A DNA stretch of 64,000 nucleotides from Flammula alnicola (Eukaryota; Basidiomycota; Agaricomycetes; Agaricales; Strophariaceae), in the NCBI GenBank assembly GCA_015499995.1, contig JADNRV010000056.1:62001-126000 (forward strand), read 5' to 3'. The translations under genes and the position numbers were made by a program. Each line of letters begins with the position of its first letter. The first letter of the stretch is position 1. Positions 1 to 11,577 of the stretch are shown in pieces. Below the pieces are notes generated by a model. The model did not search any database, was not told the DNA's origin, and was given only the letters and a program-made list of their open reading frames with translations.

Positions 1-178
1 GGTTAGCCTCGAACTTTTCTTCTTCATTTACTCCTATCACTATATTCCGCCTATTCCGAGAGGTTCCACCAGTAGAACCAACTCGCTATATCTCCTTCAT
101 TTGTCTTGTTTCGTCAGAAGGAATAAATCACTGATTGTTGTCTTTCACTTCGATCATTGTGTCCGTATTTAATAACAG

Positions 179-1061
179 ATCGCCGTACCCCCTCCTCCTG
201 AACGTAAACCCCTCCTCGAGGCGTCTGGGTCCTCCTCTGGTACGTAATATCGTCATAGCGCATCCCTTAAAGCACAACTGATGCCCTATCATAGCCTCCA
301 TATCCCTGGTCTTTAAGAGCCTCAAACCTCCCGCCAGTTACACCCTACTCGTGGAGCCGACTGACACAATCGCCGCGATCAAAGCACAGCTAGCAGCCCA
401 GCCCACCGCACCCCCAGCAGACGTCCAACGGCTCTTGCTTAAAGGAAAAGCACTCGCAGACGGAAAGCTACTCAAGGAGTACACCATCAAGGCCGGAGAT
501 ACCGTGAATTTGATGGTAAAGCCCGGACACCATTGGGATCCTACAGCAACCACCACCACAGCAACAGCAGACGTTACCATGTCAGATTCCTCCACCCCTC
601 TAAACCCCCAACCCATTCGCATTCGGATCCGGCTCCCTTGATCCTGGCGCACGGCCGAAACACGGCAAGCACCAGCGCATACCGAGCGTCGTGCTCTCAC
701 CATCGCCGTCGAGCGATAGCCCGGGATCGGTAGAGAAGGACATCATGCTGACGTTAGACGCGGGTGTGCTCCCAAGTCCCGTCACCCAGCCTGAGACGAT
801 GTCCACATACCACGAGGTCGTGGCCAATCCGGAGTTCTGGGAGCGACTTCACGCGTTTTTGAAGTGTGTATCTTGCTGGCCTTTTCCGCAAGATTAGTTG
901 CTGATCGGACATGTGCATGCGTTTAGGCAAGAATTCAAGACAGATGCAGATATCTATCTGGCATTCGAGACTTCCTACGTGCTGCGAAGGGATCACTCAC
1001 AGCGAGCGAAATTGCGAAGATACGCGATACGGTGGGTGTTGTTGGCATGGCTGGTACTTAA
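179..1061 (+). CDS. Get5/Mdy2-like ubiquitin-fold protein, 5' partial, two frame breaks
   Basis: Get5-type proteins work in the cytosol in the pathway that hands tail-anchored proteins to the ER. The first exon I can support follows an acceptor ending at 178 and reads to 239. A 55-nt intron (240-294) leads into a ubiquitin-like domain (about 300-540; core RLLLKGKALADGKLLKEY). There is no ATG in 1-178 in a usable frame, so the start is probably upstream of the window. A later part reads VVLSPSPSSD... to FWERLHAFL, then a 63-nt intron (864-926), then QEFKTDADIYLAFET. The frame changes near 581-620, where no good intron fits. It changes again near 971, where one missing T separates LAFET from FLRAAKGSLTASEIAKIRD, the expected C-terminal helix, ending at TAA 1059-1061. 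Family assignment is from the Ubl fold plus a C-terminal helical domain and is moderately sure. The breaks mean pseudogene or sequence error. Confidence 0.6.
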
Positions 1062-3547
1062 AAAGGATTTTAGGGGGTCATCGGCTTGTGTAGGCATTTG
1101 CAAAGTAAGCCAACTTGAAAGGGAATATAGAAATGGATGCTCAATGGAAAGCAACTGGATCGTTTTGTTGTTGCCGTCGGCACACTTGGTGCAATTTGGT
1201 GAGGATCTAGCCTTGTATCTCTTTCGTCTATAGGCCATGTCCATGTCAGGTTATCGTAGTGGATATAAGAGTGTAGAAGTGGCGTCCATTAGCATCTTTC
1301 GTGTAATAGTGGCTCTGGGAAGCTAAGGAGGCTGATTTCTGGGCTACTAGTAGTCATTTCCGAGTTGGTGCGCGCTGTCAATATTGAAATAATTTATTGA
1401 AGAGGGGCAAAGGCGGCGGAAGATTTTACATCAGGTTTGAAGCTGAAATCGCATACATGTGTTGCTTTGTTCTTTCTCGAGTATGTATGTATACCGACAT
1501 ACTTATGTAAATCGTTCTCTTTCTTATCTCTTGCTCTCAAGGTCAGAGGCAGGCGCTCGGCATAGGTCGGCATCCATGGTGCACGTGTGGATGAGCGCTT
1601 GGCATGGGCGACAGTGCTCATTGTCAGGACTCAGCATCATGATTCAACGTTCAACAACCATCATCGACGCTTGGTCGACGCTGCAGACTGCAGTTTCATA
1701 ATCCATCCGACCCTTTTACTTGTCAAACGCGCTCAATGTTGCATATACTACTTATCGCATAGCGAAATGAACATGCCATACTATATGTGGACTATGGATG
1801 ATCAACAAACTTCAACGCGATCAAAGTCGACCCCATCGATGATCTACCAGAACACTGCCAGTTTCCGATTGCTCAGCTGCAAGGAGCACCAGTTTCGGCA
1901 CCGGTGTGCTTGCTGGACTCTCCTATTTCAGCTGGGAACGATGGAACTACACGATTCAAGATTACAGGCTCCAACAAATGCACCGGCGAAGAAAATCACT
2001 CAAAGTTGCCATGATATTCGCCAATCTGCAAGTAATTATGGATGACAGACAGAGAACCTGAGCGCCGTTGGCCATGCCTCGATTCACGTTATCACGGAAT
2101 ATTTGACTCAAACTTGAAGCCCTCTAGGTCAAGATGCATACGACATGCACCAGCTTCACAATAGCGTTCCGTGATCCAGTCTCTTAGGCACGTCTATTCC
2201 GGATAACGGAATGAATTATGCTCTGGTGTCCGTGCCTATGAGGGAACCTTGGCGGGGCCTTCTTGCTCTGGGCCCCCATTTTGTGATAAGATGACTCGCA
2301 TGTTTCTCCGAAGTTGAACGGTGAGTATTTTGTCTCTTCACTTAATGTTCTTCTTCTGCTGACGGAGCATGATTTCGAATTCGCTTTTCCTTTTCTCCTA
2401 GTTCCATTCCTTGCTTCCAAATTTTGCTTCTGCGTTGGATTATTTCATAGGAGGTCTGTGAACTCCCTTCAATCGGTGTCCCTACTCGCGTAATTAATCC
2501 GAGACGCACATCGGAGATGGACTGGAATTGGATCGCTCCATGGCGATTCCCCAGATCAGCTCGGTACATGTGTTGTTGTGTCCTTGCAGGCACAATTACC
2601 CATCTTTTTGGGATGATGTCGGGGATGCATATCTAGCCAATAAGCTGCCAGGAGTCGAGAAATATGACTTGGGCTCAGCTTTACAAAGACTGCAACGCCA
2701 TGTCTCCGCCGGCGCTCCGTTAGGAAACTTTGAAGGTGAGTTATAACATCATTAGTATACGTCGAAATCATCATGCATCATGATCAGTAAAAGGGTCGAG
2801 TCGACTTTACAGTCGTTTGAAAGACCGGCGCCCGCCGTAGGGTACGAAGCTTGAATAAATCGTTGCAGTAGAGAATTTCTTATTTGAAGGTCCAGAAAGT
2901 CGTGACTATGGATGACCACTGGAGCTCACCTGAGCAACGGATTTTCTCGTATGTAAAATCTATGTATTGGGTGTATCGCACGATGTCAGTTAATTGAAAC
3001 AGATTATAACACCAAAACTTTTATCAAAACTTGAAGCAGATCACGCGATCATGAGGTACTCAAGTTGCTCCTATCTTCTGCAAAAAAAAATAAACTATTG
3101 CCAGTGACCGACTACTGACACATCTTTTCGCTTGACCCGTGCATTATTCTTGGGGCTGGTATTTCAGGTGGGAGGAACTTCCATATTCGTTTTCCAGTCA
3201 GCGGCGTTTACGAAACACTATCAAGATGGTCGACGACCTATTTTGGGAATTAACCGCTTTCTTCGCTTTTAGCGCCATGTTGTCATTGTGTACGTTGCAG
3301 AAACTGCATTAGCCTTGGCTTGGGTGCATTCCTATTTATGTGGGCGGAGCGAGGAAGGACGATGAACCAAGGATCAACCTGCGCTACTCCCGATGTAACC
3401 TAACCGCATGCCTGAGCTTGTTCCATTTGCGGTGGCCAGGCCAGCTCAAATACCGGAGCCAAGGGCTTCTAGTTTGTTCTTTACAACCTCGATTGTCAGG
3501 GTTGTCTGTGCCACCTCTTGTCAACAACCCCAGTGACCTCTAGCATC
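1062..3547. other. Gene-poor 2.5 kb stretch with two coding-like fragments
   Basis: No complete gene can be supported here. One stretch near 1800-2010 on the plus strand reads openly (FNAIKVDPIDDLPEHCQF ... GSNKCTGEENHSKLP then stop) but I cannot place it in a family or connect exons. A second fragment at 2518-2736 is listed separately. The remainder is AT-balanced sequence with short random frames and the promoter of the OPT gene. Confidence 0.3.
2518..2736 (+). pseudogene. Coding-like fragment of unknown family
   Basis: An ATG at 2518 starts a short open stretch rich in Trp and Arg (MDWNWIAPWRFPRSAR). It would splice over a small intron with donor gtacat and acceptor ttgcag to an exon reading HNYPSFWDDVGDAYLANKLP then GVEKYDLGSALQRLQRHV. 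That exon ends at a gtgagt donor near 2737. The second exon has the composition of real protein and good splice borders on both sides. I found no convincing continuation downstream. I do not recognise the family, and it may be the remnant of a longer gene. Confidence 0.3.
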
Positions 3548-6500
3548 ATGAGCACCGCCATAGAGGTCTCGTCGCCTATTCTGAACCGCGAATCGAGCAA
3601 CTTGAAGGAGGACCACTCGCACAGCGAAAAACATAGCGGAGAGCTCTTGGAAGAAGGAGACGTGGAAGAGAGGGAAAAAACATACGATGATCATGACGTG
3701 TAATTTTTTTCTCTTGCTCTCGCCGTCCCCCACTCACATGACTCCCAAAGCACCGAACCCTTTCCTGTTGACTCCGATGAGCCCACGGAAGAGCATCAGC
3801 TCACGTTCAGGTATGTCTACATTCAACGCTTTTCTCTGCGGTTTTAACAAGAATACAGGGCTATATATGTTGGTTGCGTTTTGGGAGCCATTGTCGGCGC
3901 CTCCAACATCTACCTTGGCCTTAAGACTGGATTCACGTTCGGTCCTCAATTGTTTGGTGTACGACTTCGTTTGTCTTTCATATGTCTGTAGATTAGCTGA
4001 CATGGGCTATGAAGGCTATCTTCGGCTATGCTATTCTCAAAGCCTTTTCCAAGGCATTACCCGAAACGGGCATCCTCAGTCTCTTCGGAGGATCTTTTGG
4101 ACCCAAAGAGAATTGTACAGTTCAATCGTCAGTCTTCGTCTCCTTTATTCTACTGCTCCCAGAGAGCTGATATATACCTCGCGCACCTTTCTAGTGCGGC
4201 AACTGGTTAGTAATATCCACCTTGGTGTAACTGCTGTCTCGGGTTATTTGACTGAAACTCATTTTTCTGCAAGCTTCCGGAGGATTGGGCATCCTCTTCG
4301 TCACCGCGGTTCCAGCCATGTACCGCCTCAACCTGCTGTCCTTAGACCCAGCGAAGGATATTGGCAAACTTATCGCCCTTACTGCATGCGCTGGCTTCTT
4401 CGGCGTCTTCTTTGTTATTCCGTTAAGGGAGTACTTCATCGTGCATCAGAAGTTGACCTTCCCCACTCCTGCCGCTACCGTAAATCTACTGCAACACGTT
4501 TGTAGCTGCAATGTGCTCATTGAGATCTTCTTTCCAGGCTTACACCATCCGATCTCTTCATCGCGGCAGAGCTGGCGCAATCGCTGCGAGGAAGAAGTCG
4601 CTTACTCTCTTATACACCTTCATTGCCGTCTTTATCTTCAAGGTTATGACTGGCTATGCTCCGGGGATTGTGAGTCACTAGCTGCCCTTTAGAATTTCGA
4701 TATCTTATGGCATTGTCATTCAGATCTACGATTGGCATATCGGTTGGACTCTGTACCGATTAGGGTTCACCAGCATGATTAGATTGGAGAATTATGGCTG
4801 GCTCATTGAATGTAAGCATCAGCTGATGTTGCTTAATTCTGTTGGTCTCTCATGTGGAAAATTCTAGTCACCCCTGCCTTCTTTGGTGCGGGCATGCTAA
4901 GCGGTTTGAACGCTAGTTGGAGCTTCTGTGGGCTATTTCCCTGCTTTTCATTAACTTCGTCTCTCTTACGTCAAAATTTAGTCGGAGGATCTGTTCTAGC
5001 CTGGGGTATCAGTGAGCCTCAATTATCTCGATTTCTAAATGCCGAAATAAAATTAATACTGGCATGCCGTAGTTTCGCCTGCTCTCGTGAAGAATGGACT
5101 CGCCTTCGGTCGCCCCACCAGCAAGGAATACCCTCTCATCTCATACGTCTCTATGTCATTCTCCGATCCTACGCTATACACAGAGAAGCCTTCTCCCCGA
5201 TACTGGCTCTTGTGGCCTGGTGTTATGATCATGTTGCTATATTCATTCGCCGACGTCGTTTTCACCATGGCACCTCTTATCAAAGGCAAATACAAAATGT
5301 TGAAATTTTGTGGACTCGATTCTTAGTCATTTACTGCAGGAATGGGCTCTCCAGCATTGAATCCCAAGAACTGGTTCAGAGCTCACACATCAATCAATCC
5401 CGAAGATGAAGACCAGGCATGTTTCATTCCTTTCAATTGTCGGAATATATTATTCACTCGAATCTATCACAGACACCGCTTGATGACCGTATCCCTACAT
5501 TATGGTGGACTACCGGATTATTCTTCAGTACCGTTATGTGCTGTTCCATCCTCGCAACTCAATTCAACATGAACGTGGGAGAGGCAATTCTTGCCCTTAT
5601 CCTCGGTTTCGTCTTCTCCTTCATAGGAGTACAGTCTACTGGGCATACCGATGTCAACCCCGTGTCGACTGTTGCTAAGGCTTCCCAACTCATCTTTGGA
5701 GGCATTTCGAAGGGAGCCGGTTTAACGGAGAAGCCTGCGCAAGCGCTCAACTTAGTGGCTGGTGTTATCGCGGCTGGTTCTGCTGCTCAAGCCGCTGATA
5801 TGACTGGAGACTTGAAGACAGGTTATGTCCTTCGCGCAAAGCCAAAGAACCAATTCATCGCTCAGCTTTGCGGCTCCGTGGTAGCTGTGTTCTTGAATTC
5901 AGGGTTGTTCATCCTCTTCACTAAGGCCTCGCCTTGTATCATGTAGGTGTTTATGTTGTAGTATCATAAGGTTCGGTTTCGGATTAGCCTTTTGTTTTTT
6001 TAGCAACCCACCGGATGATGGTTCTTGTACGTATGGTGCTCCTTCAGTGTCTGCCTGGGCCGCTGTTGCTGTTGCTGTCACCAGCCCAAAACTGCGTATG
6101 TCATTTCGTCCTTGCCCCAAAAGTACGGACTCATTAAATTTTACTTTGTCTAGCTATTCCTGCTTCATCGGGGTACACCGCTATCGCCCTGGGTCTCTTC
6201 AGCATGTTTAGCCTCTTTGTTCGAGTATGTGGCATCCTTCACTTCTAGCATTCTAGTCACCTCATATGATTCATCTCAGAACCACTATATCCCCAAGAAA
6301 TACTGGATATACGTTCCTAACTGGGTATTATTGATCGATTATCTGTATATCAGTCATTGTACTCATCCTGTATTTATTGCAGAATGCTGTTGGTCTTGCA
6401 TTCGTTGTTCCTCAGGTCTACTACTCGATCGCCATGGCTGTCGGATCCACTTTCAACTATTTCTGGATGATGCGTAATCCGGCTAGCTTCGATATGTATA

Positions 6501-6744
6501 TGTTCGCTGTCGCGGTATGCTGGGATATTAAAATTCCAATGTTAAAAATCTTATAATATGTGTGCAGGCTGGCATGCTTGCAGGAGAAGGTCTTGGCGGT
6601 GTCTTCCAAGCGCTCCTCGCTGTTATTGGCATAGATGGTCTCAGTAAGATATTTTGTTGATTTTTTAGAATACTCTGACAATAAATTTTGCTTCCAGAAT
6701 ATGGTACTACGGTTGGATGCCCTGGAATGCTATTCTGCGGATGA
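3548..6744 (+). CDS. OPT superfamily oligopeptide / metal-chelate transporter
   Basis: Polytopic plasma- or vacuolar-membrane transporter of the OPT superfamily; fungal members import small peptides, glutathione or metal chelates, probably by proton symport. The substrate here is unknown. The start is the first ATG ([10 protein letters not shown]), followed by an acidic cytosolic tail. Membrane segments begin with [20 protein letters not shown] and continue with [20 protein letters not shown], typical of the YSL-related fungal clade. Later come [20 protein letters not shown] and [20 protein letters not shown], and the end is [13 protein letters not shown] at TGA 6742-6744. All exons join without a stop or frame break, with about 15 introns. 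Unusual points are an 11-nt micro-exon at 4195-4205 (introns 4128-4194 and 4206-4273) and two GC-AG introns (5286-5339 and 5417-5472). Exon 1 ends at 3699 and exon 2 starts at 3751. Family is sure; substrate is not. Confidence 0.9.
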
Positions 6745-7197
6745 GCATTGTCGCTGGCACTGCATGCATCATTTTCTCCAAAGGTTCTCTTTCTTTTGGG
6801 TCCGTCGAGGTTGCGTCCGAGAGGACGATGGAGTTTGCAAAATTGTATTGTCTATTGTAGCATCTAGACATCTCTGTTCATACTTGGGGAAAAAAACTAA
6901 CCTAAAATACTATCTCAACAAATCTCACCTGATAATTCATAAACTTCAAGCAAACTTCAAGTCAACTTCAAGTCATAAACTTGTACTTACTTTGCGTCTG
7001 AAGCAGGAGGTTTCCGGGCCGCGGTCCCGACCAAGTGAATAATTCCACACGTGACACAGCCTCGACTCGCGTTTGCCGAACTCTGCCGAACTTTCGTCGA
7101 AATATTTCCTCTTCCTCGTCCCTTGCCACCCTATCCCAAAAAGACGAGAATTCCCCCCTCAGTGCAGGAGGGTATCCCCCGAATTCTTATAGTACTC

Positions 7198-8007
7198 ATG
7201 GCGTCAATTATCCAAGGCCTCACGCACCTGCGAAGGGCATTCTACGCGTCAAGAAATATACCACTGGTTTCGGTACCCCCAATGAGCACGAATACAGCTA
7301 CTCTTTACCACCGAAGACCTCCTTTATGGGCAAGATGCGCACTGGTAATAGTTGCTGTGGACGTGATGGTAGTGTCCGTGTTTCCTTGCCTTTCCTTGCC
7401 TTTCCTTGCCTGCCTATTCTGACCTCAACATCTATCTAGTACTTCCGTTATCGAATACACTTGGGACATTGCAGGACTGTTACGTTCTAGCAATGCTGGT
7501 GCTATTAATGAGCCGGTACAGAAGGATGAGAAGGACCCAGAAACAAAGGATTCGCTACCCGTTCAAATTGCAACGCACATGCATATGCAACCAGTCTGGA
7601 AGAAGACCCTGTTTTCTTGCCTCCATTTAGCGGCTGGTGTTGCCGTCGCTGGTGCCATCTTAGCCAACAGGGCTCGTCTGCTTCGCACAGTGACTTTCAC
7701 CAAAAGAGACCCCAAAACGAAAACTCCGCCACTAATCTACGTCCAGGCAGCAAGCCACCCTGTTGGACTTGGTTTCGCATTCCCAATACGAGACTGCTAT
7801 CTAGCCTCAGGAGCCACCTCGCAAATGGTCCTTCAGGTCGACGAACTCGGAGGGTGGATGCTCAATTTGGGTGGTTCGGTGATCAACGGACAGAAGATGA
7901 AGGCTAAAGAATACGAAGGGGCCCGTTCTAACATGATCAGGCTGTGGAAGGATGTCGGCGGCGAGGTTGTCAGTAAATCTCGATCCAATTTGCCCTCGAA
8001 AAAATAA
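7198..8007 (+). CDS. Probable mitochondrial two-helix membrane protein
   Basis: Two exons, 7198-7373 and 7440-8007, give a 247-aa protein. The N-terminus (MASIIQGLTHLRRAFYASRN) is Arg-rich, amphipathic and lacks acids, as in mitochondrial presequences. A first hydrophobic segment lies at ARCALVIVAVDVMVV and a second at KKTLFSCLHLAAGVAVAGAI followed by positively charged residues. The C-terminal part contains SHPVGLGFAFPIRDCYL and a Lys-rich tail. The 66-nt intron uses donor gtccgt and contains three tandem copies of tttccttgcc. I recall basidiomycete proteins of this shape resembling TMEM223-type respiratory assembly proteins, but that is a guess. The location is inferred from the presequence only. 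Confidence 0.6.
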
Positions 8008-8441
8008 ATGCGCCTGGAAAGCGTCGCATTTCGAAGCGTTTCTGCATGTCAATGGTTTCCCAATGTAAGCATGTCGCTTGTCTACATCGACAATGAAAAC
8101 CAGATATCCTCGACCAGAATTTTCGCCACTTCAAGCATTCGCGATGACTACATGGGTGTCGCGGGCCTCCTGCAGCTTATCGTCCTCTCTGGTTCCTTCG
8201 ATGCACATTAAAATCGACCATGATGCGGTTTCCAATGATATTTAGCTTCCATTATTCCCAATGTCTTCATTCACACGTCCATTACAACAAATCGAGACAC
8301 TAGGCGTTCTGAAGTTATCGAAGATCCGAGGAGTTGATGCCAACATGGACATGCGGAAACAAGTCAACAACCCTCCGTAAAATGCTGTCGAAAACACCTG
8401 GGAGTTCCTCCCTCCCCCCAGCACAGAGGACAGAGTCTGGT
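8008..8441. other. Convergent 3' intergenic region
   Basis: This stretch lies between the stop of the mitochondrial-type protein gene and the stop of the minus-strand unknown gene. It should hold both 3' UTRs. A short open frame at 8008-8211 has no start context or family resemblance. I see no RNA gene or repeat. Confidence 0.4.
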
Positions 8442-9676
8442 TTATAACAAACCAAGAATATCGCTGCCTGCTTCATAAACGTTGGTCCACCATCGGTCCG
8501 CGGTTGTCTAAATGACGGTGGATAATGTCAAGATACATGGCAGGAGGCAGCTCAGATTTAGGCCCACCTGAATATACACAACACCATCCTCTAAAACCGT
8601 TTCGTTTGCATACCCGTTCTTTGTTTTGTCGACAATACGAAGCTTGATGGTTTTCGAGGACACTCCTTCTGCGAAACCTTCCTGCAACATATCATCGCCT
8701 TGGAAGCCTTGGCGCTGAAGCTGGTTCGCCACACCATCCCTGCATTCGTCTCAGCCAGAAATCATGATGTCGTTCGCTGCATGAAGGTCCACGCACCGGA
8801 AATACTCCAACGTACTGCTGCCAAAGGTTCTTTGCCAGTCTTGGTCGGTCTTCTTTAGCAAAGCTGCGTAGTTTTCTTCAAAATTAGGGTCAAGGATCAA
8901 GTCTGGGAGATTAAGAATTTTCGTGATCTGCTCGGAGACGTCTTCAATGTTCGCCTTGTATTCGTCCTCGATAGAATGTTTCGCTCGAAGACCAAACCCT
9001 TCATGAGGAGTGCCCTCGATTGCTTCCACGATATGGTGAATGTCGAACCAGGAGGCATTGTAGCCCAAACAATCGTGTTTGAACAGGATGCGGAAAACTC
9101 CGTCTTTCACGTCTGCAGAAATCGTCTCGGCCTATTGCACATAATATGGGTTGCATATACCAGGCTACAATTGGCACAAGACGTACCCGGTCCCCGAGTT
9201 CGTTTACAGTAACAGTAAATTCTGACTTCATGACGGCGTTCTTGAAATATTCTTTGCCAAGGTCGCCATATGTGCCGACGTACTTCGACAAAGCGTCAAT
9301 AAAGCCATCCACATACCTGCAATTTTGCTTCTGTTAGAGTGCAAATCCGACAAACCCAAAACTATCGTTAATCCTCACCCAGAAAATGTGCCCCCAGCTT
9401 GGGTTGCAGCCAAGGCTTCCCCGTATGCCCAAACGGCATTGACATCGATGTTGATAGTCACAGGGAATCCAAGCAGTCCTGCAATGGTACTCTCATAATC
9501 GGACTTCTTCGATTCGAAGTTGTCGCGAACTGTAACATGGATGGAGTTGTTAGTTTTGGGTGTGCATCAAGCGCTGCAATGACGACTCAAAAGAAAAATG
9601 ACTGACCATCTTTGCGGGCAGCAAGAGGAAGCTTCTCGATAGTGGGTTTGGGAGTGAATGGCGTGGGCTTAGGCAT
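8442..9676 (-). pseudogene. Conserved basidiomycete protein of unknown function with in-frame TGA
   Basis: Exons on the minus strand run 9676-9607 (MPKPTPFTPKPTIEKLPL), 9529-9379, 9316-9187, then from 9131 down, with a last exon after an acceptor near 8508 and TAA at 8442-8444. Readable blocks are FPVTINIDVNAVWAYGEAL, YVDGFIDALSKYVG, DVKDGVFRILFKHDCLGYN, LDPNFEENYAALLKKTDQDW and the end block LEDGVVYIQTTADRWW. I know this pattern from uncharacterised basidiomycete proteins and no function is established. The frame is continuous across 8751-8753 but that codon is TGA, where a Trp codon would fit (DIMISG-stop-DECRDG). No intron of credible length removes it. The downstream 80 or so codons remain coding-like, so the mutation looks recent. 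A TATA-like site lies 69 nt upstream of the ATG. Alternatives are readthrough or an assembly error. Confidence 0.6.
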
Positions 9677-10338
9677 GATAGATATAGGCTTGGACGTTGG
9701 ATCGACAGTTATTAATATTCCGCCTTCAAGCCACAGTCTACAGCTTATATAGGCGGCATACCGTGCCAAATTTGAAGGCCCTGAAGATAAAATGTACGTA
9801 CAAGCAATGTACAAGGTACATTTCAATTAGACTGGTTGTCATTGACGATGAACGATAGATCGTATCCAGGACCATGTACTTGAGTAGAGGCGGAAATCTC
9901 CTGCCAGTCCATGGCGGCCCCTCATCATATCACATCCCGACCCTGGTTCATAGGGGCTCGGGGCTCGACGCTCTGTAGTTGAAAAATAAGAACAAGAACA
10001 CTCCATATAATAAAAAAGAGTCACTGGCAAGGGTTGAACGTTGAAGTTGTATAATCTAATAACATCCAATCCTGAGCGCTCCTCTTTCATAGTCAAATGT
10101 GAAGCGCGCGAATATGTGTACGTATACAATACATACAATACATATCAGCATTCGACACGAGATGACATGAAGCTCGGAGCTGAGAGAATTATATTCGCGT
10201 CAAGATACAACGAGATATCCATCATGTTCTGGAATGTGTCTGGAATATATGCAGGTTCGCCGGGTGCAAACCAGAGACAATCAAAACCCCCCCACACTCC
10301 GCACAAATTAAAGCGCCAACTCGGGCAGCTCGGAAACA
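9677..10338. other. Divergent promoter region
   Basis: This is the shared upstream region of the minus-strand gene at 8442-9676 and the plus-strand gene at 10339-11577. Apart from the TATA-like site at 9745-9751 and AT-rich patches near 10110-10150 (repeated atacaatacat), I see no gene or ordered motif. Confidence 0.4.
9745..9751 (-). promoter_or_regulatory. TATA-like box of the minus-strand unknown gene
   Basis: The minus strand reads TATATAA about 69 nt before the ATG at 9676. This spacing is typical for fungal core promoters. Assignment rests on motif and position only. Confidence 0.4.
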
Positions 10339-11577
10339 ATGTCCACAGATATGTAAGAATTCCTTTCATCCCACAAGTCCATGCTTGAACGATAATATTT
10401 TTCAACCAGACCCCTGAAAATCCGCGTCGGGATACGCGATCAATGGGACTCACCTAACGCACCGATCCGTAATTCCATTGGTTCACTCACGAAAACGCTG
10501 GGACACAATATCGCCCCGCAGGTGGAATGGCCGTCGTTGTACAATTCATTGAAGGAGACGTTCTCGGAACCAACCACATTCGTGCCCGCCATTTGTCGCA
10601 TCGGGTTGGCATTCTATGGGAGGATGTTATCGAGGGTCGAAAACGAGGCAAACCTCGAGTGGATAGATAAATTGCTGGTTGAGATGGCAGAGAATCCAAA
10701 TTGGGCACTACGAATCCAGGCGAGTAAAACACTGCTATAACCTTGATGAAGGTGCTGTTCGCCTGACTCACGTAACTTGAAGGTGTCCGATGAGACTAAT
10801 CTTCAACGCCCTCGGCTCACGTGGAAAATCGGTGCTGGTGTATTCCGCATTGAAGTCCCCAATCGCAAGCCTTCTGGAAATGCGGTCATCGAAGCTGGGT
10901 TTGATGAAGATCTGGACAAGCTCTTTGGGAGCTCTTTTCTCTCTGCAATACCGGAGGAACCCTCTGAGTTATACAAGGAGGACGACTGGGCAGAACTCAC
11001 AGAAGTCGAGGAGACACCGGCAGAAATTCCTCAGCAAATACCTTCCCCCGATATTCAAACCCTTCAAAGGAAAGCGTCACGAACGGCAGAACACAAACGG
11101 GATGACTTGCCCACTATCGATATGCTGCACCGCCCCGCTAAATTATTCAGAAAGCTTGGCCCCTCCTTCCTGACAGTCAACGCCAGCACCTGTCCGCTTC
11201 TCGTCCAAGGCAGCAACCAAGCCAGTTTAGAGCATTTGGCGTCCTATTTGAGGAAATGGGCAAAAATTAACCAGAATGACAGTCTTAAAGTGTGTACCTT
11301 GCGTAGAAACAGACCTGTCCTGCTGACACCCATTGCATAGCGGCCTATATTGAAAGTTGAGACGGTTGAGTCTGCGTTCTTCTCGGACGTTATTGACACC
11401 GTATCCATCGAGCCAACCTATTCTAGAGGCCTACCGGAGGCGCTGAACCCAACGACGATACTGGCGTTCATTGAAGGCATCCTTGGGTACAAGGAGGTGT
11501 ACACCAATGGAACGCGTTGGGTATTTAAATTGGATCTGGAGAGCAACTCGGAGACTGCTCATGGCAAAAGGTTTTGA
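10339..11577 (+). CDS. Unrecognised 355-aa protein
   Basis: Four exons, 10339-10352, 10410-10719, 10783-11289 and 11341-11577, join to 1068 nt without a stop. The first exon is only 14 nt (MSTD plus two bases), so the start is easily missed. The protein opens with IPLKIRVGIRDQWDSPNAPI. A middle part is mixed alpha/beta in look (RPRLTWKIGAGVFRIEVPNR). A long acidic, Pro-rich, probably disordered linker follows, and the C-terminal domain includes RPILKVETVESAFFSD and LAFIEGILGYKEVYTNGTRW. No signal peptide or membrane segment is seen. The second intron (10720-10782) begins with GC (CAG then gcgagt). I cannot assign a family or function. The continuous frame over four exons argues that it is a real gene. 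Confidence 0.65.

Noticed and set aside
338..703. Minus-strand open frame of 121 codons over the Ubl gene
   Set aside because: It is the antisense of the ubiquitin-like domain, with low-complexity Val/Ser content and no splice logic.
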